Below, in pieces: positions 51,969 to 60,166 of a stretch of 64,000 nucleotides of DNA. The notes under the pieces were generated by a model, which saw only the letters and a program-made list of their open reading frames with translations, had not been told where the DNA came from and ran no database searches. Origin of the DNA: UBA2336 sp965227265 (GTDB lineage Bacteria > Bacteroidota > Bacteroidia > Cytophagales > Cyclobacteriaceae). Where the stretch lies: positions 1,240,001 through 1,304,000 of the forward strand of contig OZ245738.1 in assembly GCA_965227265.1 (NCBI GenBank), given 5' to 3'. Position 1 is the stretch's first letter. Each line of letters starts with the position of its first letter. A program made the translations under genes and the position numbers.

Positions 51969-54275
51969 TTATACTTTCGTTACGATCGGTGCTGATAATA
52001 ACTCATTTGGAATGTTGAACGCATTAACCAACGGCACAGCTTCCTGCCGGATATCCCAACACAATTGATTCATCAGCTTGCGGATGGCTTTTGTTTTTAC
52101 ACCTTCCATGTATCCTTGTTCAAGATACCAGCCTTTGTTTTTCTCGATCTGTGACAGCGCGAATAATGAACAAAGTTTTTTCAAAATTGCCTTACAGCCT
52201 GCATCCTTGGTTTGTTCAATCTGCTTGATGAATTGTTCAAGAATAACGCGTTCAATAAATGCATGACCAACTTGTACAAGATGGTGTTGGCTCACGTTAA
52301 AGGCATCAAAAGAATCCATGCCTGAATCAATATGACGTTTTAATCGCTTAGCAGCTGACGTAAGAATGTCACGCTCGCGATATTTAAAGGCGTTCAGATG
52401 AAACTCAGAATCCATTAAGTGATCTTCATCTGTACTTCGAACGATGATCGGGTTAAGTTCAGTAATAGATGTTTTAGCTTTATCGGTAACATAATTGAGA
52501 ATGGTAAACACATTCATGTTGCTAAACTCTTGCCGGAATTCACTTAACCTGCTCTTAGCAACAAGTTGCATAAGCACCGTGTTATCGCCTTCAAACGTTG
52601 TATAGATCTCGGTGTCGTTCTTTAATGCATCGATTCGGTTTTCTGAAAGATAACCCTTTCCACCACAGCTTTCACGACACTCTTGTAAGGTTGCGGTAGC
52701 ATTCCAGGTTGCAAATGATTTTAAGCCTGCGGCTAATGCTTCAATCTCCTGCATTTCTTCTTCCTTGCGGTTTATGAAGCGATTGGTGAGATATTGTAAT
52801 GCAAAATGAAGTGCATAAGCATTCGCTAGTAATGGCATCAATCTTCGTTGATGTGTTCTATAATTTAAGATAGGCACTTCAGTTCCGCCTTCAGGTCCGA
52901 ATTGTCTGCGTTGATCTCCGTACCGAATAGCAATGGTTAATCCCGATTTTGAGGCTGAAAGTCCGGATCTTGGAATACCAATTCGTCCGCCAACCAATGT
53001 TCCAAGCATGGTAAAGAATCGTTTGTTGTCGCTTGAGATTGGGCTTTCAAATTTACCCGCTTCGTTTACGCTTGCGTACCGATCAAGCATATTTTCTTTC
53101 GGAATAATAACATTGTCGAAATAGATCACACCATTATCAACTCCGTTAAGGCCCATCTTGCGGCCACAATCTTTTATAGTTATTCCTTTAAGAGTATTGC
53201 CCGACTTATCCCTTAACGGAACAACAAAAGCGCTTACGCCATAATCTTTTCCGTCCAGGATTAATTTAGCAAACACCGTTGCAGCCTGTCCATGTGTCGC
53301 AGCATTGCCGATGTATTCTTTTCGGGCAAGCTCATAAGGAGTATGAATTATAAAAGTTTTATCAGCGTGATTATAGGTAGCTGTAGTTTCAATCCCTTTT
53401 ACGTTTGAACCGTGATTGGTTTCCGTCATGGCAAAGCAACCGGGAAGTTCGAGTGTACCAATGTCTTTGAGATATTTCTTGTGATGTTTTTCAGTTCCCA
53501 GGAAGTAAACACTCATTCCCCAAAGCCCGAATTGAACTCCGAATTTTATCACAAGACTTAAATCATGGTAGCTTAATGCTTCCATAATCGCAAAATACTT
53601 TTGCATATCACCTTGGCCACCATATTCTTTTGGATACGCCATCGATCCAAAGCCTTGAGCAGCCAAATGCTTACACCAGCTTAAAACCTTTTCTCGGTAA
53701 GCGACAAGATCACCCGGATCAACATAGTTGAATTGAGGATCGGAAGTAACTGTTTTAACTTTACGGATTATATCTGTGTAGTCGCCATCGAGCAAAGCTG
53801 TAAGCTTGTTGACATCAAAGGTATGCTGCGTTTCTTGTTCTGATGTGAGCGTTTTACGGCTTCCGGAAAGAAATGCAGAAGCAGCTTCGTGACTGATTAA
53901 TCCCAGCGTGGCTTCAATACTCGCCAGAGAAGGCTTTGCTTTTGTAAGCGCTTCGTTATTCGTTGATCCATTGCCATGAGCATTTGCAAGCTTAATTCCC
54001 AGATCCACAAGGCTATTTTTATCTGATCCATCTGCAACTTTACGGATTGCTTCACGCCAACTCATGAGTTCATCGGGTGAGGGCGGGTTAGCAGGATCAA
54101 GCTGTGCCAATAAAAACTTGCGTTCATCTGTTGTGAGCCAAGCCTGGCTATTTACCAATCCTTCGAGTGTTGTAATCTCACTGGGTGTTAGAACAGCATC
54201 AGACCATACGGTATAAAAGATTGGCAGAAAAACATAAAGCGAAGCATTGTCTTTCAGCTGTTTGGATTGAAGCAT
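51969..54275 (-). CDS. Acyl-CoA dehydrogenase/oxidase family protein
   Basis: The 768-residue FAD enzyme belongs to the long acyl-CoA dehydrogenase/oxidase group. A helical N-terminal extension of about 130 residues (DNASLYVFLPIFYTVWSDAV) precedes the dehydrogenase core with GDMQKYFAIMEALSYHDLSL, CFAMTETNHGSNVKGIETTA and GRIGIPRSGLSASKSGLTIA. The motif IYTTFEGDNTVLMQLVAKSR is the form seen in acyl-CoA oxidases. It should catalyse the first oxidation in fatty acid breakdown. I chose the ATG at 54275; an upstream start at 54308 adds an unconserved leader. It is divergent from dinB. Confidence 0.9.
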   Translation of the reverse strand: MLQSKQLKDNASLYVFLPIFYTVWSDAVLTPSEITTLEGLVNSQAWLTTDERKFLLAQLDPANPPSPDELMSWREAIRKVADGSDKNSLVDLGIKLANAHGNGSTNNEALTKAKPSLASIEATLGLISHEAASAFLSGSRKTLTSEQETQHTFDVNKLTALLDGDYTDIIRKVKTVTSDPQFNYVDPGDLVAYREKVLSWCKHLAAQGFGSMAYPKEYGGQGDMQKYFAIMEALSYHDLSLVIKFGVQFGLWGMSVYFLGTEKHHKKYLKDIGTLELPGCFAMTETNHGSNVKGIETTATYNHADKTFIIHTPYELARKEYIGNAATHGQAATVFAKLILDGKDYGVSAFVVPLRDKSGNTLKGITIKDCGRKMGLNGVDNGVIYFDNVIIPKENMLDRYASVNEAGKFESPISSDNKRFFTMLGTLVGGRIGIPRSGLSASKSGLTIAIRYGDQRRQFGPEGGTEVPILNYRTHQRRLMPLLANAYALHFALQYLTNRFINRKEEEMQEIEALAAGLKSFATWNATATLQECRESCGGKGYLSENRIDALKNDTEIYTTFEGDNTVLMQLVAKSRLSEFRQEFSNMNVFTILNYVTDKAKTSITELNPIIVRSTDEDHLMDSEFHLNAFKYRERDILTSAAKRLKRHIDSGMDSFDAFNVSQHHLVQVGHAFIERVILEQFIKQIEQTKDAGCKAILKKLCSLFALSQIEKNKGWYLEQGYMEGVKTKAIRKLMNQLCWDIRQEAVPLVNAFNIPNELLSAPIVTKV

Positions 54276-54360
54276 ACGATGGGGGTTAGCGTTTAAGTAA
54301 AAGTACAAAGGAATTGGTAATCTCCTGCATGGATAGAAACTGTAAAATCAACAGGAAATC

Positions 54361-54368
54361 TATCTTTG
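54361..54368 (+). promoter_or_regulatory. -7 box (TATCTTTG) of dinB, near-leaderless
   Basis: A perfect TAnnTTTG ends 8 bases before the chosen ATG at 54377, so the mRNA would carry almost no leader. No LexA-type palindrome is evident upstream. Confidence 0.55.
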
Positions 54369-54376
54369 CAATAGCT

Positions 54377-55483
54377 ATGGAAGCTACAAATTCTCAATCC
54401 CAACGAAAGATTATTCACATCGATATGGATGCATTTTATGCTTCTGTTGAACAGCGTGATAATCCTCAATATCGTGGCAAAGCGATAGCTGTTGGAGGAT
54501 CTCCGGAAGGAAGAGGTGGAGTAGTGGCAACCGCAAGCTATGAAGCACGAAAGTTTGGTGTGCGTTCAGCAATGCCTTCGAAGAAAGCAAAGCAGCTTTG
54601 TAAGGATTTGATTTTCGTAAGGCCCAGGTTTGATGTTTATAAACAAGTATCGGTTCAGATTCGTGAAATATTTCAACGCTATACCGACATCATTGAACCC
54701 TTATCACTCGATGAAGCATTTCTGGATGTTACCGAAGACAAGCAAAACATAGGCTCGGCAATAGAAATCGCAACGCTAATTCGTCAGGCTATTAAAGATG
54801 AGTTACAACTGACCGCTTCCGCGGGAGTTTCTGTAAACAAGTTCATCGCCAAGATTGCTTCCGATATCAACAAACCTGATGGCATTGCTTTTATTGGCCC
54901 TTCAAAAATCAAAGGATTTATTGAAAAGTTGCCGGTAGAGAAGTTTTTTGGAGTGGGGAAGGTCACAGCTGATAAGATGAAGCTCCTGGGGCTTCACACG
55001 GGCGCTGACTTAAAGAAGCTTACGGAATCAGAAATGATTAAACATTTCGGTAAGCCTGGTAAATTTTATTACAAGATCGTAAGAGGAATTGATGATCGTC
55101 TGGTTCAACCCAATCGGGAAACAAAATCAATTGGCGCGGAAGACACATTTCGGTATGATCTTACTACGCTTGAAGAAATGAATGCTGAGCTTGAAGCAAT
55201 AGCAGATATTGTTTATAACCGGCTGAAGCGTTATAGCATGAAAGGCAGAACGATTACGGTTAAAATCAAATACCACGATTTTAGGTTGGCAACCCGTAGC
55301 CAGTCTTTCCCCGAACCTGTGGGTGATTTTGAAGCCATTCTTGAAACCGCTAAAAACCTTCTGGCCGGAGTAATAGAAGATGATTCTAAAGTACGATTGT
55401 TAGGAATTTCCCTTTCAAATTTTGGCAATCAGGCCTCAAAAAGCAGTAAGAGGGAAGAATCAGATCAATTGGATCTTTTTTAG
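54377..55483 (+). CDS. dinB: DNA polymerase IV (Y-family)
   Basis: The 368-residue translesion polymerase opens KIIHIDMDAFYASVEQRDNP, with metal ligand Asp16 and Asp18, and has SLDEAFLDVT (the second acidic pair). The HhH thumb region (GVGKVTADKMKLLGLHTGAD) and the little-finger domain follow. The C-terminus QLDLF is a textbook beta-clamp-binding motif. I chose the ATG at 54377; a longer start to 54314 lies upstream of the -7 box at 54361. Confidence 0.95.
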   Translation: MEATNSQSQRKIIHIDMDAFYASVEQRDNPQYRGKAIAVGGSPEGRGGVVATASYEARKFGVRSAMPSKKAKQLCKDLIFVRPRFDVYKQVSVQIREIFQRYTDIIEPLSLDEAFLDVTEDKQNIGSAIEIATLIRQAIKDELQLTASAGVSVNKFIAKIASDINKPDGIAFIGPSKIKGFIEKLPVEKFFGVGKVTADKMKLLGLHTGADLKKLTESEMIKHFGKPGKFYYKIVRGIDDRLVQPNRETKSIGAEDTFRYDLTTLEEMNAELEAIADIVYNRLKRYSMKGRTITVKIKYHDFRLATRSQSFPEPVGDFEAILETAKNLLAGVIEDDSKVRLLGISLSNFGNQASKSSKREESDQLDLF

Positions 55484-55636
55484 AAAATCATTAATTAATT
55501 CTCCTGTTGCTCAGTAGAAAAAAGCAAACAAGCCATATTTATTACATTCTTATCGATTAGTTGGCTTTGCTAGGAGTTACTCCTATAACCTTTCTGTAAA
55601 TTATTACCTTATTGACGCATCATAATAGAAATCATT
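55484..55636. other. Intergenic region with candidate operator
   Basis: It holds the palindrome at 55571-55585. A weak -7-like TTACCTTATTG lies about 30 bases further down. Nothing else is visible. Confidence 0.4.
55571..55585. promoter_or_regulatory. 15-bp palindrome TAGGAGTTACTCCTA, candidate operator
   Basis: This perfect inverted repeat is identical to that at 9856-9870 except for the central base. Its centre is 59 bases before the kinase ATG, against 57 for the other. It would overlap or sit near a -33 element. Confidence 0.5.
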
Positions 55637-57988
55637 ATGAAATCGAGTTCAAAATCTAAGAAAACGAAAAGTGTTGATAGGCTTGAAGGAGTTGTTGCCG
55701 ATCAAAAGGCAGCGCTGATGAAAGCAAAAAAACTTCTTCGTGAATCAATAAAGGATCATACGGAAAAGCTTAAAGAAAGTGAGAACAGGTTTCAAGTGCT
55801 GATGGAAAAAAGCTTTGATGCAATAACGCTGCTGGATGAAAATCTTAAAGTCGTTTACAGAAGCCCCGCCTCATACCGCATTTCCGGCTGGACAAAAGAA
55901 GAGTATGAGCGAACTACGCCTCAAGAAACTATACATCCGGAAGATCAGGGATTGCTTCAACAGAAGATGGGTATGGTTCTTAGCGAGAAAGGAAGGTCGG
56001 AGCGTTTAACTTTTCGATCCAGGCATAAGGATGGTCATTACATGTGGATTGAAGGTGAGTTTACCAATATGCTTGACAATCCTGCCGTAAAATCTGTAGT
56101 AATAAACATTCGGGATGTCACATCCCGTAAAGCGGCAGAGCAGGAAGTGGTTAATACGGAAGCAAACCTGAACACTATTTTCGAGAACATGTCTGAAGGT
56201 GTTGTGATGATGGACAAGATCGGCACAATCCAACTTTTTAATAAAAATGCGGTTCGATTTGCTTTTGTTGGTACAGGGAAAACATTGACGATTGGCGATA
56301 ACATCAAAAACTATATCGATAGTCCTCGAAAGGAGTTTTTTGAGCAAATAGAAAGCATAATTAAATCCGGAAAAAATTTTGATTATGACCGGCAGGTTAC
56401 AGCGGGAAATTCAAACCACTGGATTAACGTAGCAATAAACCCTGTTCTTGAAAATGGTGAGATAAAAGGTATCTGTATGGTTACGCGTGATATCACTTCA
56501 CGCAAGGAAGCAGAAATAAAAATTGCAGAACGTGAAGAGCAATTCAGAACATTAATTGAAAGAATATCGGATGCCTTTATTTCGTTTGATAAAGATTTAA
56601 AGTATACCTATGTCAATCAAAAAGCAGGTGAAATAACACAACGGGATCCAAAAAGTTTAATTGGAAAATATGTTTGGGATGTCTTTCCGGAAGCTATTGG
56701 TTCAAGTACCTACGAGACTTTTAATAAGGCAATGAGTGAGCAAGTGTACTTATGTAACACTGATTATTTTGAACCGCTCAACTTGTGGCAAGAGAATCAC
56801 CTGTATCCTTCAGAAAATGGATTATCTGTTTTCATTAGGGATATCTCTGAGCGAAAACGATCTGAAAAGAAACTTGTAGAAAGTGAGCAGCGGTTTCGTA
56901 CGCTGATTGAAAACAGCAGTGATGCAATTGTTTTAACAGATGAAAATATAAAGGTTATTTATCAAAGTCCATCGGTAGAACGTATTACAGGAATTTCTCT
57001 TGCCTATCGACAAGCAAATCCCACTATAAGTTTTGCACATCCCGATGATCAGCACCTGGTTGCTCATGCCCTCGAAAAGGCAAAAATGAATCCAGCTATA
57101 CCTGTGTTTTTTCAAATAAGGTTGCATCATCTTAACGGACAATATATCTGGATTGAGGGTTTCATGACCAATCAGCTTCACGATCCCAATGTAAAAGCCA
57201 TGGTATTTAATTATCGTGATGTAAGCGATCGAAAGAAATCTGAAGCAGAGATTCTTAAGCTGAATGACGAATTGGAAGAAAAAGTAAACCAACGAACCGA
57301 GCAGTTGGAGGCGCTGAATAAAGAACTAGAAAGCTTTACCTATTCTGTGTCCCATGATTTGAGAGCGCCTTTACGAATCATTGACGGATTCAGTCATATT
57401 ATTCTGGAGGATTATGGCGAACAACTTGATGCTTCCGGTAAGAAGAATTTGAACATTATTGTGAACAATGCTAAACGCATGGGCTTATTGATCGATGATC
57501 TGCTTAATTTCTCTAAGATCGGCAAAGCTCAAATCAGAGTTTCGGAAATCAATATGAATTCTCTTGTTTCTGATGTGCTTGAAGAACTTGCTATGAGCAA
57601 GGTTCAAATACCGCCAGGGTTAACAGTGAATGATTTGAAACCGGTGAAAGCTGATAACGCTTTGCTCAAGCAAGTTTGGATAAATCTGATTTCGAATGCG
57701 ATCAAGTATTCAGCCAAAAAAGAAAATCCTGAAATTCAAATAGGTTCGTACGAAGAGAATAAGCGTATAATCTACTTTGTGACGGATAATGGAGCTGGAT
57801 TTGACATGCAGTATGCACATAAACTTTTTGGAGTTTTTCAACGCTTGCATAAACTTGAAGAGTTTACTGGAACAGGAGTGGGGCTTGCGTTGGTTCAACG
57901 GATTATTATCCGGCATGAAGGAACCGTGTGGGCAGAAGGTAAAGTGAATGAGGGCGCAACGTTCTATTTTGCACTGCCTGTTGAATAG
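55637..57988 (+). CDS. PAS-domain sensor histidine kinase
   Basis: The 783-residue kinase has no transmembrane segment and should sense a cytoplasmic signal. An N-terminal basic coiled coil (residues 1-45) precedes four PAS units at roughly 50-165, 175-285, 300-410 and 420-540 (for example NRFQVLMEKSFDAITLLDEN and QFRTLIERISDAFISFDKDL). Then comes HisKA with the phospho-acceptor His573 in YSVSHDLRAPL, and an HATPase with N box (WINLISNAIKYSAK), DNGAGFDMQYA (G1) and GTGVGLALV (G2). The response regulator is not nearby, so it is an orphan. A palindrome in its promoter region suggests control shared with the gene at 9920. It is convergent with the HisKA-only gene. Confidence 0.93.
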   Translation: MKSSSKSKKTKSVDRLEGVVADQKAALMKAKKLLRESIKDHTEKLKESENRFQVLMEKSFDAITLLDENLKVVYRSPASYRISGWTKEEYERTTPQETIHPEDQGLLQQKMGMVLSEKGRSERLTFRSRHKDGHYMWIEGEFTNMLDNPAVKSVVINIRDVTSRKAAEQEVVNTEANLNTIFENMSEGVVMMDKIGTIQLFNKNAVRFAFVGTGKTLTIGDNIKNYIDSPRKEFFEQIESIIKSGKNFDYDRQVTAGNSNHWINVAINPVLENGEIKGICMVTRDITSRKEAEIKIAEREEQFRTLIERISDAFISFDKDLKYTYVNQKAGEITQRDPKSLIGKYVWDVFPEAIGSSTYETFNKAMSEQVYLCNTDYFEPLNLWQENHLYPSENGLSVFIRDISERKRSEKKLVESEQRFRTLIENSSDAIVLTDENIKVIYQSPSVERITGISLAYRQANPTISFAHPDDQHLVAHALEKAKMNPAIPVFFQIRLHHLNGQYIWIEGFMTNQLHDPNVKAMVFNYRDVSDRKKSEAEILKLNDELEEKVNQRTEQLEALNKELESFTYSVSHDLRAPLRIIDGFSHIILEDYGEQLDASGKKNLNIIVNNAKRMGLLIDDLLNFSKIGKAQIRVSEINMNSLVSDVLEELAMSKVQIPPGLTVNDLKPVKADNALLKQVWINLISNAIKYSAKKENPEIQIGSYEENKRIIYFVTDNGAGFDMQYAHKLFGVFQRLHKLEEFTGTGVGLALVQRIIIRHEGTVWAEGKVNEGATFYFALPVE

Positions 57989-57992
57989 TACT

Positions 57993-58910
57993 CTACTTTC
58001 GGTTACTCTTTTCGAGCGTTGTGCTTATTTCTGTAACAATTTCATCAAGCTTTTGAGTTGATGAGTCAAGATGATCAAGCGTATTTTTTCCGTCTTCACT
58101 TAACGGTTCTTTCTTTAGCAGATTAGCAAGTCCCAATATACTCGCCACCGGAGCGCGTAGTTTATGTGCATTGATAAAGGCTGCTTCTTCCAGAGCTGTA
58201 TTCTTCTTCTCAAGTTCAGCTGTTCGATCTTTAACGATCGTTTCAAGATTTTGGTTAATCCGTTCGATCTCCTGGGCTTGAATTTTAATTTCACGATTGC
58301 TCATTTGCAACGCAAGGCGTGCCTTTATTTCCCGAACTGTTAAGGTAAAGCGAGTTCTGATTAATAATCCCATAAAAGCGGCCACAACTGCTAAGAGTAA
58401 GCCTCCATTCAGGAAAAATTGCTTTACATCAATATTTGGATTCACGCCAATGAAATACGCAATGAAAATTGCTGAGATACAAACAATCGCAATTGAGTAA
58501 TACCATTCCCATAAGATAAACATTGCTGCGCCTACGAGGAGTGCCATATAGTTAAGGTTATGGCCTATTAAATTATCGTTATTAATGAGACTGTAGGTAT
58601 ACGAATTCTGAAGAGAGATCATTAAAAATGTAATTACCGTAAGCAGCCGAAGAGAAATTCCGGTACGGTTTCGTGTTAGCAGTAAAAGCAATGTTGTGCC
58701 TGAAACAACCAAACGGATAATGAGTAGTTTCTCCCAACCGTCAGCAATATTGATGTAATCGGTTATCGCAAATAGCGGATCAAAAATTATGGCAATCCAC
58801 AGAACTGTGCGGTGATACCGCATCGAAGACTTTTCAAGTTCGGGAGCCCATTCATCTGCCCGAATGCCAACGATCTGACGATAAGCAACGGTATGAGGTG
58901 CGGTGGGCAT
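57993..58910 (-). CDS. Membrane sensor with HisKA domain but no ATPase domain
   Basis: The 305-residue protein has five or six transmembrane helices (about 30-195, LLIIRLVVSGTTLLLLLTRN, YMALLVGAAMFILWEWYYSI). A coiled coil follows (QMSNREIKIQAQEIERINQN) and then a HisKA domain with His249 in AFINAHKLRAPVASILGLAN. The chain ends about 55 residues later, and only 4 bases separate its stop from the convergent PAS kinase, so a catalytic domain cannot be hidden nearby. It may accept phosphate from another kinase or pair with one. I chose the ATG at 58910; an upstream start at 58982 adds an unconserved leader. Confidence 0.85.
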   Translation of the reverse strand: MPTAPHTVAYRQIVGIRADEWAPELEKSSMRYHRTVLWIAIIFDPLFAITDYINIADGWEKLLIIRLVVSGTTLLLLLTRNRTGISLRLLTVITFLMISLQNSYTYSLINNDNLIGHNLNYMALLVGAAMFILWEWYYSIAIVCISAIFIAYFIGVNPNIDVKQFFLNGGLLLAVVAAFMGLLIRTRFTLTVREIKARLALQMSNREIKIQAQEIERINQNLETIVKDRTAELEKKNTALEEAAFINAHKLRAPVASILGLANLLKKEPLSEDGKNTLDHLDSSTQKLDEIVTEISTTLEKSNRK

Positions 58911-59010
58911 TAGTTGGCTAAGCTTAACATATCCCGTATTAAAAGAGATATTTTCAACAGAAAAACAAGTATCACGTAACAAAGAAATGCAAAATTATTG
59001 GAATAGCTGC

Positions 59011-59961
59011 CTATTGCTTAATAAGCTTTCCGGTTTTCAAAACAGAAGCTTTACCGGAAAGCTCATAAAAATACGTTCCGGGAGTAAGATCTTCGATGCT
59101 AATGACAACTTTCCGGGTTTCTGAAATAATGCCTGTGTGAAATGAAGTTTTTCCGGCTCCATTACGAAAGATAATCCGAAAGTTTTTTTCAGATCCGGGC
59201 AAGTTCTCAATAGTCATATTAGTATGTGTTGGATTAGGATAAATTTTTATAGAAGAAGATTCATCACGTTCTGTAGCGGTTACAACGTCTTGTACGGATA
59301 ACTTATCAAGGATAAGCTCTACCCATTCTGTGTACATCTTGCCGGAAGGATGAAGACCGTCTGACGCCACAAGTTCTGGTCTGGCCAATCCTTCTCTTGA
59401 GATGCCTGTGATATTAATATACGTTACTCCTTTAGTCCCTGTTAAGAATTTATTGGCAGCATTATAAGAGTCAATGCCTTGGGAGATCGTAGATTGGTTA
59501 CCCTGACCGAATGGAGTATATCCGTAATCAGGAATAGATACAACAAACACATGACTTTTATCACCTCCAGCGAGATCAATCGCTATGTCTAACAGTTCAG
59601 TAAACTCAGGCGAATAACTTGCTACCGATTTACCTTGATAATAATTGTTGACACCGATTAAAAGAGAAACAAGATTATACGAGCCCGAAAAATTTGTGCT
59701 CTCAATTGCTGCCTTTAAGTTATCAGTTCGCCAACCAGTTGTGGCAATTATTTGTGGATCATAGCATGAAATGCCTTTTTCCCGAAGGGAGTCAATCAAC
59801 TGAACAGGCCAGCGTTCTGAAACTGCAACACTTTGGCCAATCGTGTACGAATCACCTAATGCCAGAAAACGGACTTTTTCCTTGGTTTGAATTTGCGCTT
59901 TTACAGATAGCGGAAGCACTAAAGCCATGCAACAAGCAATTTTTAAGTATTTAAGGCTCAT
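59011..59961 (-). CDS. SGNH hydrolase with T9SS sorting domain
   Basis: The 316-residue secreted esterase has a signal peptide ending LPLSVKAQ. The SGNH block I motif with nucleophile Ser38 is in FLALGDSYTIG, and the late Asp/His pair is in ASDGLHPSGKMYTEW. Residues from about 240 form a T9SS type A sorting domain: IKIYPNPTHTNMTIENLPG, then IEDLTPGTYFYEL and the end LKTGKLIKQ. It therefore should cross the outer membrane via T9SS and be anchored or released. The ester substrate is unknown. It stands alone between the sensor gene and the divergent ABC permease gene. Confidence 0.92.
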   Translation of the reverse strand: MSLKYLKIACCMALVLPLSVKAQIQTKEKVRFLALGDSYTIGQSVAVSERWPVQLIDSLREKGISCYDPQIIATTGWRTDNLKAAIESTNFSGSYNLVSLLIGVNNYYQGKSVASYSPEFTELLDIAIDLAGGDKSHVFVVSIPDYGYTPFGQGNQSTISQGIDSYNAANKFLTGTKGVTYINITGISREGLARPELVASDGLHPSGKMYTEWVELILDKLSVQDVVTATERDESSSIKIYPNPTHTNMTIENLPGSEKNFRIIFRNGAGKTSFHTGIISETRKVVISIEDLTPGTYFYELSGKASVLKTGKLIKQ

Positions 59962-60166
59962 TTAACTAATATACGCAAACAACACCTCAGACGGTTTTTT
60001 GTTAAAGTTTATCATGAGGATTTAATATCGTCCCAATACCGGACATTACCACCTGAACCAGATAAATTACTGCTCATCAAAAACGTTGTTATTGTTATGT
60101 TAAACCAATGTTAAAGTGAAACATTTGCTTGGCTTTGCAGTATAAAAACGGATAACCCTCTGACCT

